Shown: piece by piece, positions 1 to 8,616 of the stretch
Position numbering within the stretch: position 1 is the first letter of the stretch
Layout: each line of letters starts with the position of its first letter
Translations under genes and position numbers: made by a program
Notes under the pieces: model-generated
The model's database searches: none
What the model saw: the letters and a program-made list of their open reading frames with translations, nothing else
What the model was told of the DNA's origin: nothing
Source: Acanthosepion esculentum
Lineage: Eukaryota; Mollusca; Cephalopoda; Sepiida; Sepiidae
Direction of reading: 5' to 3'
DNA: 64,000 bases
Assembly: GCA_964036315.1 (NCBI GenBank)
Contig: OZ038495.1
Coordinates: forward strand, 24,209,190-24,273,189

Positions 1-744
1 GTAGTTAAAGTTAAAGTACCACAAAAGTAAATTAAAACAAATTAACAATAAACTTTAAATCAAAGGCTATAAAATAAATAAACTTGGAAAACTAAAAGTT
101 CTAGAAAAAGAAAAGAAAAACTATAAACTAAATAGTCTCGTAAGACTTTAAAAAAAATAAAATAAAAATGGCGCCCGAAGGCAGCCAAAATAAAAGAAAA
201 AACAATAAATAAAACTCCTACTTTTTTTCGTCAATTAAACAACAGAAAGAAAAAGAAAAGAAATAAAAATGTCTGGTTTGACACTAGTCAAACCAAACTA
301 AAAAATAAAGGTTTGCGGCCGAAGCCGCTAAAGAAATAAATTAAAACCAAAAGCTGAAACTTAAAAAATTAAAGGATTGCGACCGAAGTCGCTAAATAAA
401 ACGGGGGAGGGTAAAAACGAAAAGGAGGATAAATTAAAACAAAACTTTTTCTTTTTTCTTTTCTTCAAATGTAACAACAACAGAAAATAAAAAAGCCGGT
501 AAGACTTTGTCTTACCGAACTAAAAAATCAAAAAATGTTGGCCGAAGCCAAGAAAGAAAAAATATATTCAAATGAAACAAATGAAAATAAAAACTTAAAA
601 AATAACTTAACTTAAAAGACCAAAAGTCAATAACACGTTCACCCGTCAAAAAAAGGTCTGAAAAATAACAACCGCCCGGGGGTATTCCGAGCCAAAAAAC
701 AGTAATTTTCACTCCGAACAAGTTCACCAAAACCAGGTCACACT
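1..744 (-). mobile_element. Partial LINE unit 0: 5'UTR only
   Basis: This stretch matches the 5'UTR of the other units up to its 5' end at the AGTGTGACC junction. Its ORF1 would lie left of position 1. It carries the complete hairpin tract at 134-551. Small private indels (for example 8 rather than 7 A after the hairpin at 134-147) separate it from unit 2. Confidence 0.9.
134..551 (-). other. 5'UTR hairpin tract, unit 0
   Basis: Hairpins at 134-147 (AGTCT/AGACT stem), 315-328, 379-392, 497-517 and 538-551 are visible. In the minus-strand RNA, 315-328, 379-392 and 538-551 have the form GGC-UUCG-GCC or GAC-UUCG-GUC, the C(UUCG)G tetraloop class. Stems differ while the loop is constant. Linkers are A/T-rich with no coding potential. 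Confidence 0.75.
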
Positions 745-1495
745 AATATTTATTTGCATATATTAAAAAAACATATACAAAATGTGGCACAAGGCCTAAA
801 AAGGGGGATGGGGAAGGACGGTCATCATCTGTCTTAAACTAAAAACTTAGCTAGTCGCAACCACTGACCCAAACATACCAACAATAGTCCTAGCACCAAA
901 ACAACACATTCTTCCATACCTTTCTTACTACATCCACCATAATTCCTCAAATTCTCTATGAAAATCTAACTAGTCCCCATATGTACAATACAAAGTCAGT
1001 GGGGGGGATAACAATTTAAAAAAAAAAACCCCAATGTATATTTACAAAAACAAATGAACTATTTACAAGAAAACAAAACAAAATAAGATTAGTAATAAAA
1101 CCCCCCACAGTACCTAAATGTGGCAGTAACATCAGTTAACTGGACGAAAAAATTGCGGGATTATAAAGTATGAAAAACAGTCATCCTTCCAAAATCACTC
1201 ACACAGACACACACTCATTCAGACACAATAACAAATACGAAAAACCACACACACGAAACGAAAGCCATCCCGCAACTACCAGAGAACTGACGTCACTGGC
1301 CACCTAACGCGGGAGGGGATGGGGAATTAAACTAAAGAAAAATTAGGGACAGAAATAAAAGGGGGGGCTAATGAGCATACATACTCTAGCTAAGTTAACC
1401 AGAAACGAGAAACTAAAAATTCAAAATAAACCTATACTAGTCTAATATCGGGACGGGTTGCGTCTGTTGAACCCAAGAGGGACGAAATCCTGCAC
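745..1495 (-). other. LINE unit 1 3'UTR with AATAAA and a CRE-like palindrome
   Basis: No gene is seen here. The minus strand ends in AATAAA (754-749) only 4 nt before the unit border. A perfect TGACGTCA palindrome lies at 1288-1295 beside a G-rich stretch (1309-1323). Runs of G (about 969-1010 and 1361-1367) vary in length between units. The same layout is present in every unit's 3'UTR. Confidence 0.7.
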
Positions 1496-4400
1496 CTAGC
1501 CGAGGTCCAAGTGCCACTCCAAGTCAGCTCCTCTCACTCTACACATTCGCGCAAGATTTACCCACCTTTTGGCGAATTCTGATGAAGGGAGTCGCCGCCT
1601 TTCCGTCCTAATCTTGACTTTAAGCTGATGCTTAAAGTACAAGATTAGTAGGGAAGAAGTGAACTTCTCACCTTCATAGAATCCCTTCTGACGCGTCACC
1701 CAAATCACGACTCTCATAACTCCTAGCAAGCAGTGGAACACATAGAGTTCAGACTCCGTTAGCGGCGGGGCCACATTGCTACAAACAGAAGCGGCCTCAA
1801 GGACGAAAAACTTTCCCTGCAACATGCGAACCATGAGACCTTCAACAAACTTACACAATGGTGCTACCGACTTGCAATGAAAGAAGACGTGACCAAGGGT
1901 CTCGACTTCCCCCTCACAACGTCGGCAGTTTGGATATTTCTCCAAACCCGCTGCGCAAAGTTTTTTGCCGACCCAGAGGGCCCCACGTATCACCAGCCAG
2001 GTGAGGGATGCCTCATCGTTGTTGAGACATTTCAACCCGGAAGCCCAAGGCCAGATTGAGCGAGCCTCCTGCTTCGTAAGACCGAGCTCGTCAATCAAAT
2101 CATCATGAACGGACCCCCTGACTACCACCCGATATAATGCCCTACGAGACAACGCCTGGACGTTGTGGAGGCCAACCGTCGCCCGTAAGAGGTGTTTCAG
2201 AGCCAGACGACATTCACGGTAGAAGGAGCACTCGGCACGAGGCAAACGGCCAGCCTCCTCCTCGCCCGAGTGCACACTTCTCAAGGATGGGAAGGATCTA
2301 CGGGCGTCTTCCTTCCAGAAGGCGCCCCCGTCATCCGAATCGCGACACAAACGATCCAGGAACCCGATGCGAAGCATATCGAGACGAATCTCAATGCTAG
2401 GCATACCTAGACCGCCTTCAGTAGGATGAAGGCAACAGATCTCCCGACATACCCTAGGAGCTCTGCCTCTCCACAAGAAAGAGAACAAGAGCTGTACTAA
2501 TGAAAGCACTGTGGTAGACGGAAGTGGAAGTACCGAGAGTCGGTAAAGGAGAATCGGGTAGATATGTGAAACACATACCTCCGCCCTCCCCTTCAAGGAA
2601 AGCCTCCTCCGAGACCACAAATTAATTGCGCTCTCGGCCTTCTCTCGTACCTCCGACCAATTCATATCCAACTGGATATCAGGACCGAACCAGACGCCGA
2701 GTATCTTGATCGGCCCATCCGTCCAGCTGAATGGTCCGGGAAGAGAAACCCCCTTCCACGCACCCAACCGCAAGCCAACAGACTTATCGCGGTTGATCTT
2801 GGCCCCTGTCACCATCTCATACCCACCGATTTCTCTGCTGACTTCGTTAATCTCGGCTCTGCTCGACACAAGAACCGAAACGTCGTCAGCATAGGCAGAA
2901 TACCTGGCCGAGGTGGTAGCACCAGGTAAAGAGATTCCGCGTAGGACCGGATTCGCCTTTAACTTGCGAAGGAAGGGTTCCAACGCAAGAACGTAAAGCA
3001 TAGGCGAAAGCGGACAACCCTGACGAATAGATCGAGACAATACGAAAGGTTCCGATCTTACCCCGTTCACTTCCACCAGCGCACCGGGGGTCGCATACAT
3101 AAGCCGGATCCAGGAGCGAAAGTACGGCCCGAAACCGGCAGCCGAAAGAACAGCCTCCAAGAATCGATGGTCAACCCTATCAAAGGCCTTGGACTGATCT
3201 AAATTGATCAGCGCGGCTTCACTGTCGACTTTCTCGATGATCAGGCGCACCATGTGAAGGTTGTCCTGAATAGTCCGGCCCTTCACAGAACAAGTCTGCT
3301 CGGAGCCAATCAGACTAGACAGGACAAGCTGCAAACGGTTAGCCAAGACCTTAGCCAAAATCTTTAACTCTGTATTTAACATAGTTAAAGGGCGAAAGTT
3401 ACCTATCCCATCCCCACCGCTTTTGTCCTTACGCAGCAGCTTGATCACACCCCTGGTGAAGCGTTGAGGTATAGACCCCTGCTTCATCCAGTTGTTAAAG
3501 ACCAGCTCCAGCAAAGGAACAAAAACGGGCGACTGCCTCAAGTACACTTCGTAAGGAAGACCATCTAATCCCGGAGACTTATCCAGGCCAACCTGTTTCA
3601 GCGCTTCCCAGATTTCCGACTCAGTGATGGGACCCTCGCACCCAGCCGCTTCAGCTGCCTCAAGGCAGGGAAAGTCAGCTAAATAGGTGTCGAACCGAGC
3701 AGAGCTCAGACCGGGCTCCCTGGTAAAAAGCTCCCGAAAGTAATCCCGAAAAGCCTCGCATATGCCCGAGTTTGTAGTCACTGTCCGCCCGTCCGGCAAT
3801 GTGACGCTCGCGATATGCCTTCTTGAAGCATTCCTACTTTCCTCTGCACGCAGTTCCGCGGCCATATTCGTCGCCTCAGAGGACATTCTTTTTAACCTAG
3901 CCCTAACTACCAGAGCTTGATCCTTCTTGCTAAGCAAGGAGGACAACTCTGCCTTAGCTAGGACTACTTCCCCACTATCACGGGATTTCACAGCCCGATC
4001 AACTCTTTGTTCTAAAGCCGTTTGCGCCGCTAATCTATCTACATTGAGTCGACGACTAAAATCGGCAGCAAACGTTCGAATTTTAGATTTAAGTTTGTCC
4101 CACCAGGCATTTCCCACCACAGCCCCCGTCAGTTCCCTTTGTAAGGTTAGTAAAAACTGGTCCCGGAAATGCTGCTCGCCAAATAACGAGCAGTTGAATT
4201 TCCAGTAGCCAGTCATCCTAACATTAGGCTTATCTAAGTTTACACGGACCCGGACAAGCCTATGATCCGAATAAACTATATAATGAAAACTTGGACACCC
4301 TAAGAGTCCTACATCGACTCTCCTAACTAAAACTCGGTCGAGGTAGCTCGCAAGCACACCTACAGCCGAGCTGCCACTATTTGTCCAAGTCCACACTACC

Positions 4401-4966
4401 CGCTGAGGGTGTTCATTCCGGTACTTGTCGATGAGATCAAACCCATCGACAAAGCCCCGAAAATGTTCCACTCCCCAGTTTTTAGTACCCGCTTTATATT
4501 TGGACCCTATACGATCTATATCGGGGTCAAGGACGGCATTCCAATCCCCCGCTAAAATTAACCGACGTGATGTCGTCATAAACGGCTCGATCTGCCGAAA
4601 CAAAGCAGGTCGCTCAGCCTGGGTATTGGGCCCATAAACCCCAATGAGACGCAAAGCCTTATCCTTTATGGTAGCATCCAGCACGCAAAGCCTGCCCGCC
4701 GGATCTGCGAAGACAAGAGCACACGCAGCCTTCAAAGTCTTGCTCACCAGCCAAGAGACACCCCTCGAGTGTCCATCAAAACATGCTGAATAAAGAGTAA
4801 ACTCCCTAGACAGAATGTCTTCATGATCGCGAGAAGAAAAACGGGTCTCTTGTACACAACATATATTCACACCGAGGCTCTGAAGGTCGCGAACGAGTCT
4901 CACCCTTCGAGACTCCGACCTCAGGCCTCGGACATTCACACTAGCTAACCAGAGTGCCATTATCAA
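1496..4966 (-). CDS. LINE ORF2: AP-type endonuclease-reverse transcriptase (unit 1)
   Basis: This is the replication enzyme of the retrotransposon: it nicks target DNA and primes cDNA synthesis on it. Numbering from the upstream TTG (1156 aa), the first ATG is codon 3 at 4960-4958. The endonuclease spans about 5-240 and keeps all the expected catalytic residues: N11, E40, Y111, D141/N143, D210 and S233-D234-H235. The reverse transcriptase spans about 460-800, with motif A Asp590 (INLDQSKAFD), QGCPLSP at 649-655 and YADD at 692-695. A CX2CX8HX4C knuckle lies at C1014, C1017, H1026 and C1031. No RNase H motif is seen. The RT block around SEQTCSVKGRTIQDN and AKINRDKS most resembles the Tx1 clade of the L1 group. 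ORF2 starts 11 nt after the ORF1 stop. Confidence 0.95.
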   Translation of the reverse strand: MIMALWLASVNVRGLRSESRRVRLVRDLQSLGVNICCVQETRFSSRDHEDILSREFTLYSACFDGHSRGVSWLVSKTLKAACALVFADPAGRLCVLDATIKDKALRLIGVYGPNTQAERPALFRQIEPFMTTSRRLILAGDWNAVLDPDIDRIGSKYKAGTKNWGVEHFRGFVDGFDLIDKYRNEHPQRVVWTWTNSGSSAVGVLASYLDRVLVRRVDVGLLGCPSFHYIVYSDHRLVRVRVNLDKPNVRMTGYWKFNCSLFGEQHFRDQFLLTLQRELTGAVVGNAWWDKLKSKIRTFAADFSRRLNVDRLAAQTALEQRVDRAVKSRDSGEVVLAKAELSSLLSKKDQALVVRARLKRMSSEATNMAAELRAEESRNASRRHIASVTLPDGRTVTTNSGICEAFRDYFRELFTREPGLSSARFDTYLADFPCLEAAEAAGCEGPITESEIWEALKQVGLDKSPGLDGLPYEVYLRQSPVFVPLLELVFNNWMKQGSIPQRFTRGVIKLLRKDKSGGDGIGNFRPLTMLNTELKILAKVLANRLQLVLSSLIGSEQTCSVKGRTIQDNLHMVRLIIEKVDSEAALINLDQSKAFDRVDHRFLEAVLSAAGFGPYFRSWIRLMYATPGALVEVNGVRSEPFVLSRSIRQGCPLSPMLYVLALEPFLRKLKANPVLRGISLPGATTSARYSAYADDVSVLVSSRAEINEVSREIGGYEMVTGAKINRDKSVGLRLGAWKGVSLPGPFSWTDGPIKILGVWFGPDIQLDMNWSEVREKAESAINLWSRRRLSLKGRAEVCVSHIYPILLYRLSVLPLPSTTVLSLVQLLFSFLWRGRAPRVCREICCLHPTEGGLGMPSIEIRLDMLRIGFLDRLCRDSDDGGAFWKEDARRSFPSLRSVHSGEEEAGRLPRAECSFYRECRLALKHLLRATVGLHNVQALSRRALYRVVVRGSVHDDLIDELGLTKQEARSIWPWASGLKCLNNDEASLTWLVIRGALWVGKKLCAAGLEKYPNCRRCEGEVETLGHVFFHCKSVAPLCKFVEGLMVRMLQGKFFVLEAASVCSNVAPPLTESELYVFHCLLGVMRVVIWVTRQKGFYEGEKFTSSLLILYFKHQLKVKIRTERRRLPSSEFAKRWVNLARMCRVRGADLEWHLDLG

Positions 4967-4971
4967 ATCGA

Positions 4972-7035
4972 CTAGGGTCGCCCATCCGAGTAGAACATTG
5001 CTGGGGTGAGGACACCGACAGCCTGTCCCATTGAACCTGACGCCATCTCATTTTCGACGGTATCACCATGAGACAGGCCACCGATGTCCGCTGGAAATGT
5101 TAATTTAAGCGCCCTATACAGGGAAGGGTGAACAAAAACAGGGACCCTCCCTCTGCACGTTTTAGAAGGATCCAAATTGGGCTCAAATACCGCCGCTGGG
5201 GGCACTAATTTCAAAGATGAGTTTGCCTCCTCAATCATGCCCCAAATCTCCCGCGTACCCGGGCCCGATCGCACAACTGTTAGGAGTCTTTTTGCTTTTT
5301 CAAAATTTTTCGGGTCCTCAATGTCCAGTCCACTCAACTTTTGAAAGTTGAATAGGACTTTCAAGGGCCTGGGGTTCTTGGTTATCCCCAACACATTCTC
5401 CACATGGACCCGGGATACGCGGCAGACGTCTTCCCCTAAGTTATATGGAGGCTTCAGCTTTTTCTTCCCCTTTTCCCCCACGACCTGAGCGTCTGGACTT
5501 CTGTTGCGTTTTTTATGTGGTGTCTGTGTAGGTGTTGGGGTAGGTGTACAAGCTGGTGTGTGTGATGGAGTCATTCCAGATGGGGTCTTGATGGGGGAAG
5601 GCTTGTTTGAAATAGGTTTTTTATGTTTCGCAGGAGAATTTGATAAGGATTTTGGCGCTGGAGGTTTAGCAAATGATGGAGGGGAAGACGGGGCAGAGGA
5701 TGAGGGGCAGGGAACCCCCAGCGGCTTCTGTTTCTTTGCCTTTTTGTCCTCCAGCTTCTGCTTCAACTTTTTGAGGTCTAAGATCTTCTGCCAGCTTGGC
5801 TCATTAAGTTTCTGAGCAGGAGTCGCAGTCTCCTCATAAGAGGCCGAGGCGTCGCCCTCCGAGCTAGTAGAGGGAATGGGGCTGTAGGTGGTTTTGTCCC
5901 CGGAGTCATGCTGAGACAGAGGTCCCGCTGTCTGGACCTTCCCTTTGGCCCTACCTACTACACGCCATCCCCCCTCATCCTTCTCCTTATCCACACTTGT
6001 GGAAGGCGTTGGTTTGAGGGGCAATGGGGGCAAAGACCCAACCGAGGGATTTTCCACACCGGTCCGCTTAGTAGGTAGGCCCATTACAGGCGCCGCGGTT
6101 TTATCAGTGTCGGCCAAAGGGGGATTTGGGTCGCCAGCAACCGGAGCTCCAGGGGCCTTCTTCCCTGGGCAGGAGGAGGAGAGATGACCAGTCACTCCAC
6201 ACCTCCAGCATACTGGTTTTCTGCCAGTCACAATGACTGGCAATCTCCGGTTGCCAAAATCCAGACAGTTGGGGATGGACTTGAAGGCCGCCTCATCAAT
6301 CATGATGTCAAAAGTCCACCCCCCGTTCAAATTGTCCGAGAGAGCCCCTAAAATTTGGCCGTACTGCATAAAGAATGCAGCCAGGAGCTCTCCGGAAATT
6401 TGAGGAGGAACCTCAAACACTGCCACCCTGGTCCTTCGCCTACCCATGTATTCGGTACGGAGAATCAGGTCCTTTGTTATCAACTCCCTTTTTGCCATTT
6501 CCAGGCAATCCTCTGGCGTGGGCAGCAGTACGTCCCACATGAAGAATTTCACTCCCTTGATTACTCTTTGGGGTTTTATCCCCAGGGACATAAGTGATTT
6601 GATCACTGTGTCTTTCGTGGATCGACAGATTTTGCGCGTACGCCTGTCAACCGCGAAGACGGTCACCATTCTTTGTTCGAACTTCTGAAGTTCCTGGACG
6701 TCTTTAAGGATGCCATCTTTATTTACAAGATGGGCAAAATCCTTTGCCTTTTCCAGGAACTCCGCGATGTTCACAATACAACTCGGGGGGGACTTCCAGC
6801 AAGAGGGCGATTCCTCGGCTGTAGACTTGGACTGAGCCACTTTCGGCACCTTTTCATTTGTGTTGGAGACCTGCATGGCCTCCTCCTTGTCATTTGCGTT
6901 TGCCTTGTCAGGTTTGATTGGGGAAACCTTACCCCGTTTTTTAGATTTGGATTTATCTTTATCCGGGGGGTCGGCTTTAGCAGCCGCCCCAAAGAGGTCT
7001 TTCTTGACCCCTGACCGACTCATTTCGTCGGCCAT
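4972..7035 (-). CDS. LINE ORF1: Gag-like RNA-binding protein with CCHC knuckle (unit 1)
   Basis: This 687-aa protein probably coats the element RNA and accompanies ORF2 in the ribonucleoprotein. It starts at ATG 7035 (MADEMSRSG). Residues 1-80 are Lys/Asp/Ser-rich. Residues about 120-190 and 200-270 look like two RRM-type folds; the second holds VAVFEVPPQIS...FFMQYGQI. A CX2CX4HX4C knuckle follows at C276, C279, H284 and C289. Residues about 290-540 are a low-complexity Pro/Ser/Thr/Lys tail with basic clusters that could act as nuclear localisation signals. A more ordered C-terminus follows (about 545-687). The layout of RRM-like domain plus CCHC fits ORF1 of Tx1/L1-like LINEs. It ends in TAG at 4974-4972. 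Confidence 0.9.
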   Translation of the reverse strand: MADEMSRSGVKKDLFGAAAKADPPDKDKSKSKKRGKVSPIKPDKANANDKEEAMQVSNTNEKVPKVAQSKSTAEESPSCWKSPPSCIVNIAEFLEKAKDFAHLVNKDGILKDVQELQKFEQRMVTVFAVDRRTRKICRSTKDTVIKSLMSLGIKPQRVIKGVKFFMWDVLLPTPEDCLEMAKRELITKDLILRTEYMGRRRTRVAVFEVPPQISGELLAAFFMQYGQILGALSDNLNGGWTFDIMIDEAAFKSIPNCLDFGNRRLPVIVTGRKPVCWRCGVTGHLSSSCPGKKAPGAPVAGDPNPPLADTDKTAAPVMGLPTKRTGVENPSVGSLPPLPLKPTPSTSVDKEKDEGGWRVVGRAKGKVQTAGPLSQHDSGDKTTYSPIPSTSSEGDASASYEETATPAQKLNEPSWQKILDLKKLKQKLEDKKAKKQKPLGVPCPSSSAPSSPPSFAKPPAPKSLSNSPAKHKKPISNKPSPIKTPSGMTPSHTPACTPTPTPTQTPHKKRNRSPDAQVVGEKGKKKLKPPYNLGEDVCRVSRVHVENVLGITKNPRPLKVLFNFQKLSGLDIEDPKNFEKAKRLLTVVRSGPGTREIWGMIEEANSSLKLVPPAAVFEPNLDPSKTCRGRVPVFVHPSLYRALKLTFPADIGGLSHGDTVENEMASGSMGQAVGVLTPAMFYSDGRP

Positions 7036-7867
7036 TTAAAAGTTCAGGCAGAAACACTTGCCCAATTGTGAGGAGTTGAGATAGGGAGAAAGAAAAAATG
7101 AAAAAAAAATAAAAGGCAAAACAAAAGTAGTTAAAGTTAAAGTACCACAAAAGTAAATTAAAACAAATTAACAATAAACTTTAAATCAAAGGCTATAAAA
7201 TAAATAAACTTGGAAAACTAAAAGTTCTAGAAAAAGAAAAGAAAAACTATAAACTAAATAGTCTCGTAAGACTTTAAAAAAATAAAATAAAAATGGCGCC
7301 CGAAGGCAGCCGAAATAAAAGAAAAAACAATAAATAAAACTCCTACTTTTTTTTTCCAATTAAACAACAGAAAAAGAAAAAAGAAAAATGTCTGGTTTGA
7401 CACTAGTCAAACCAAACTAAAAAAATAAAGGTTTGCGGCCGAAGCCGCTAAAGAAATAAATTAAAAACAAAAAAGCTGAAACTTAAAAAATTAAAGGATT
7501 GCGACCGAAGTCGCTAAATAAAACGGGGGAGGGTAAAAAACGAAAAGGAGGATAAATTAAAACAAAACTTTTTCTTTTTTCTTTTCTTCAAATGTAACAA
7601 CAACAGAAAATAAAAAAGCCGGTAAGACTTTGTCTTACCGAACTAAAAAATCAAAAAATGTTGGCCGAAGCCAAGAAAGAAAAAATATATTCAAATGAAA
7701 CAAATGAAAATAAAAACTTAAAAAATAACTTAACTTAAAAGACCAAAAGTCAATAACACGTTCACCCGTCAAAAAAAGGTCTGAAAAATAACAACCGCCC
7801 GGGGGTATTCCGAGCCAAAAAACAGTAATTTTCACTCCGAACAAGTTCACCAAAACCAGGTCACACT
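7036..7867 (-). other. LINE unit 1 5'UTR
   Basis: This 832-bp leader is A/T-rich and holds seven short hairpins between 7260 and 7674. The 5' terminus is defined by comparison with the right end of the array at 50548. No ATG-initiated ORF of note is present on the sense strand. The boundary region begins AGTGTGACCTGG in the RNA sense. Confidence 0.8.
7260..7674 (-). other. 5'UTR hairpin tract with four cUUCGg tetraloops (unit 1)
   Basis: Hairpins, in plus coordinates: 7260-7273 (AGTCT, loop UACG in RNA sense), 7295-7311 (GCC-UUCG-GGC core with one bulged base and three more pairs), 7393-7414 (9-bp stem TGGTTTGAC, 4-nt loop), 7435-7448 (GCGGC-UUCG-GCCGC), 7501-7514 (GCGAC-UUCG-GUCGC), 7620-7640 (9-bp stem, AAA loop) and 7661-7674 (UUGGC-UUCG-GCCAA). 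Four share the C(UUCG)G loop with different stems, which is what selection on structure rather than sequence would leave. Possible roles are RNP packaging, translation control or protection of the RNA; none is shown by sequence. Confidence 0.8.
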
Positions 7868-8616
7868 AATATTTATTTGCATATATTAAAAAAACATATA
7901 CAAAATGTGGCACAAGGCCTAAAAAGGGGGGTGGGGAAGGACGGTCATCATCTGTCTTAAACTAAAAACTTAGCTAGTCGCAACCACTGACCCAAACATA
8001 CCAACAACGGTCCGAGCACCAAAACAACACATTCTTCCATACCTTTCTTACTACATCCACCATAATTCCTCAAATTCTCTATGAAAATCTAAATAGTCCC
8101 CATATGTACAATACAAAGTCAGTGGGGGGGGGATAACAATTTTTAAAAAACCCCAATGTATATTTACAAAAACAAATGAACTATTTACAAGAAAACAAAA
8201 CAAAATAAGATTAGTAATAAAACCCCCCACAGTACCTAAATGTGGCAGTAACATCAGTTAACTGGACGAAAAAATTGCGGGATTATAAAGTATGAAAAAC
8301 AGTCATCCTTCCAAAATCACTCACACAGACACACACTCATTCAGACACAATAACAAATACGAAAAACCACACACACGAAACGAAAGCCATCCCGCAACTA
8401 CCAGAGAACTGACGTCACTGGCCACCTAACGCGGGAGGGGATGGGGAATTAAACTAATGAAAAATTAGGGACAGAAATAAAAGGGGGGCTAATGAGCATA
8501 CATACTCTAGCTAAGTTAACCAGAAACGAGAAACTAAAAATTCAAAATAAACCTATACTAGTCTAATATCGGGACGGGTTGCGTCTGTTGAACCCAAGAG
8601 GGACGAAATCCTGCAC

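Larger units (their letters stand above)
745..7867 (-). mobile_element. LINE unit 1 (complete, both ORFs intact)
   Basis: Complete 7123-bp unit: 5'UTR 7867-7036, ORF1, ORF2, 3'UTR 1495-745. It is nearly identical to unit 3, shifted by 14,236 bp. It carries the A-type markers used here: Ser rather than Ile at ORF2 residue 346, and Met at residue 251. Confidence 0.93.

Noticed and set aside
512..730. A 72-codon open frame near the 5' end of the LINE leader, repeated in most units
   Set aside because: Its first codon is TTG, there is no ATG, the product is Phe/Leu-rich translation of the A/T-rich leader, and unit 2 loses the frame by a small deletion. It is not supported as a gene.
1877..6992. 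Many open frames of 60-113 codons on the plus strand (and one of 73 codons on the minus strand) within ORF1 and ORF2 of every unit
   Set aside because: They overlap the true ORFs in other frames, show no motifs and recur only because the LINE recurs.
7260..7674. Regularly spaced short palindromes as a CRISPR-like array
   Set aside because: Stems and spacings differ, repeats are only 14-22 bp, and the context is an animal retrotransposon leader.
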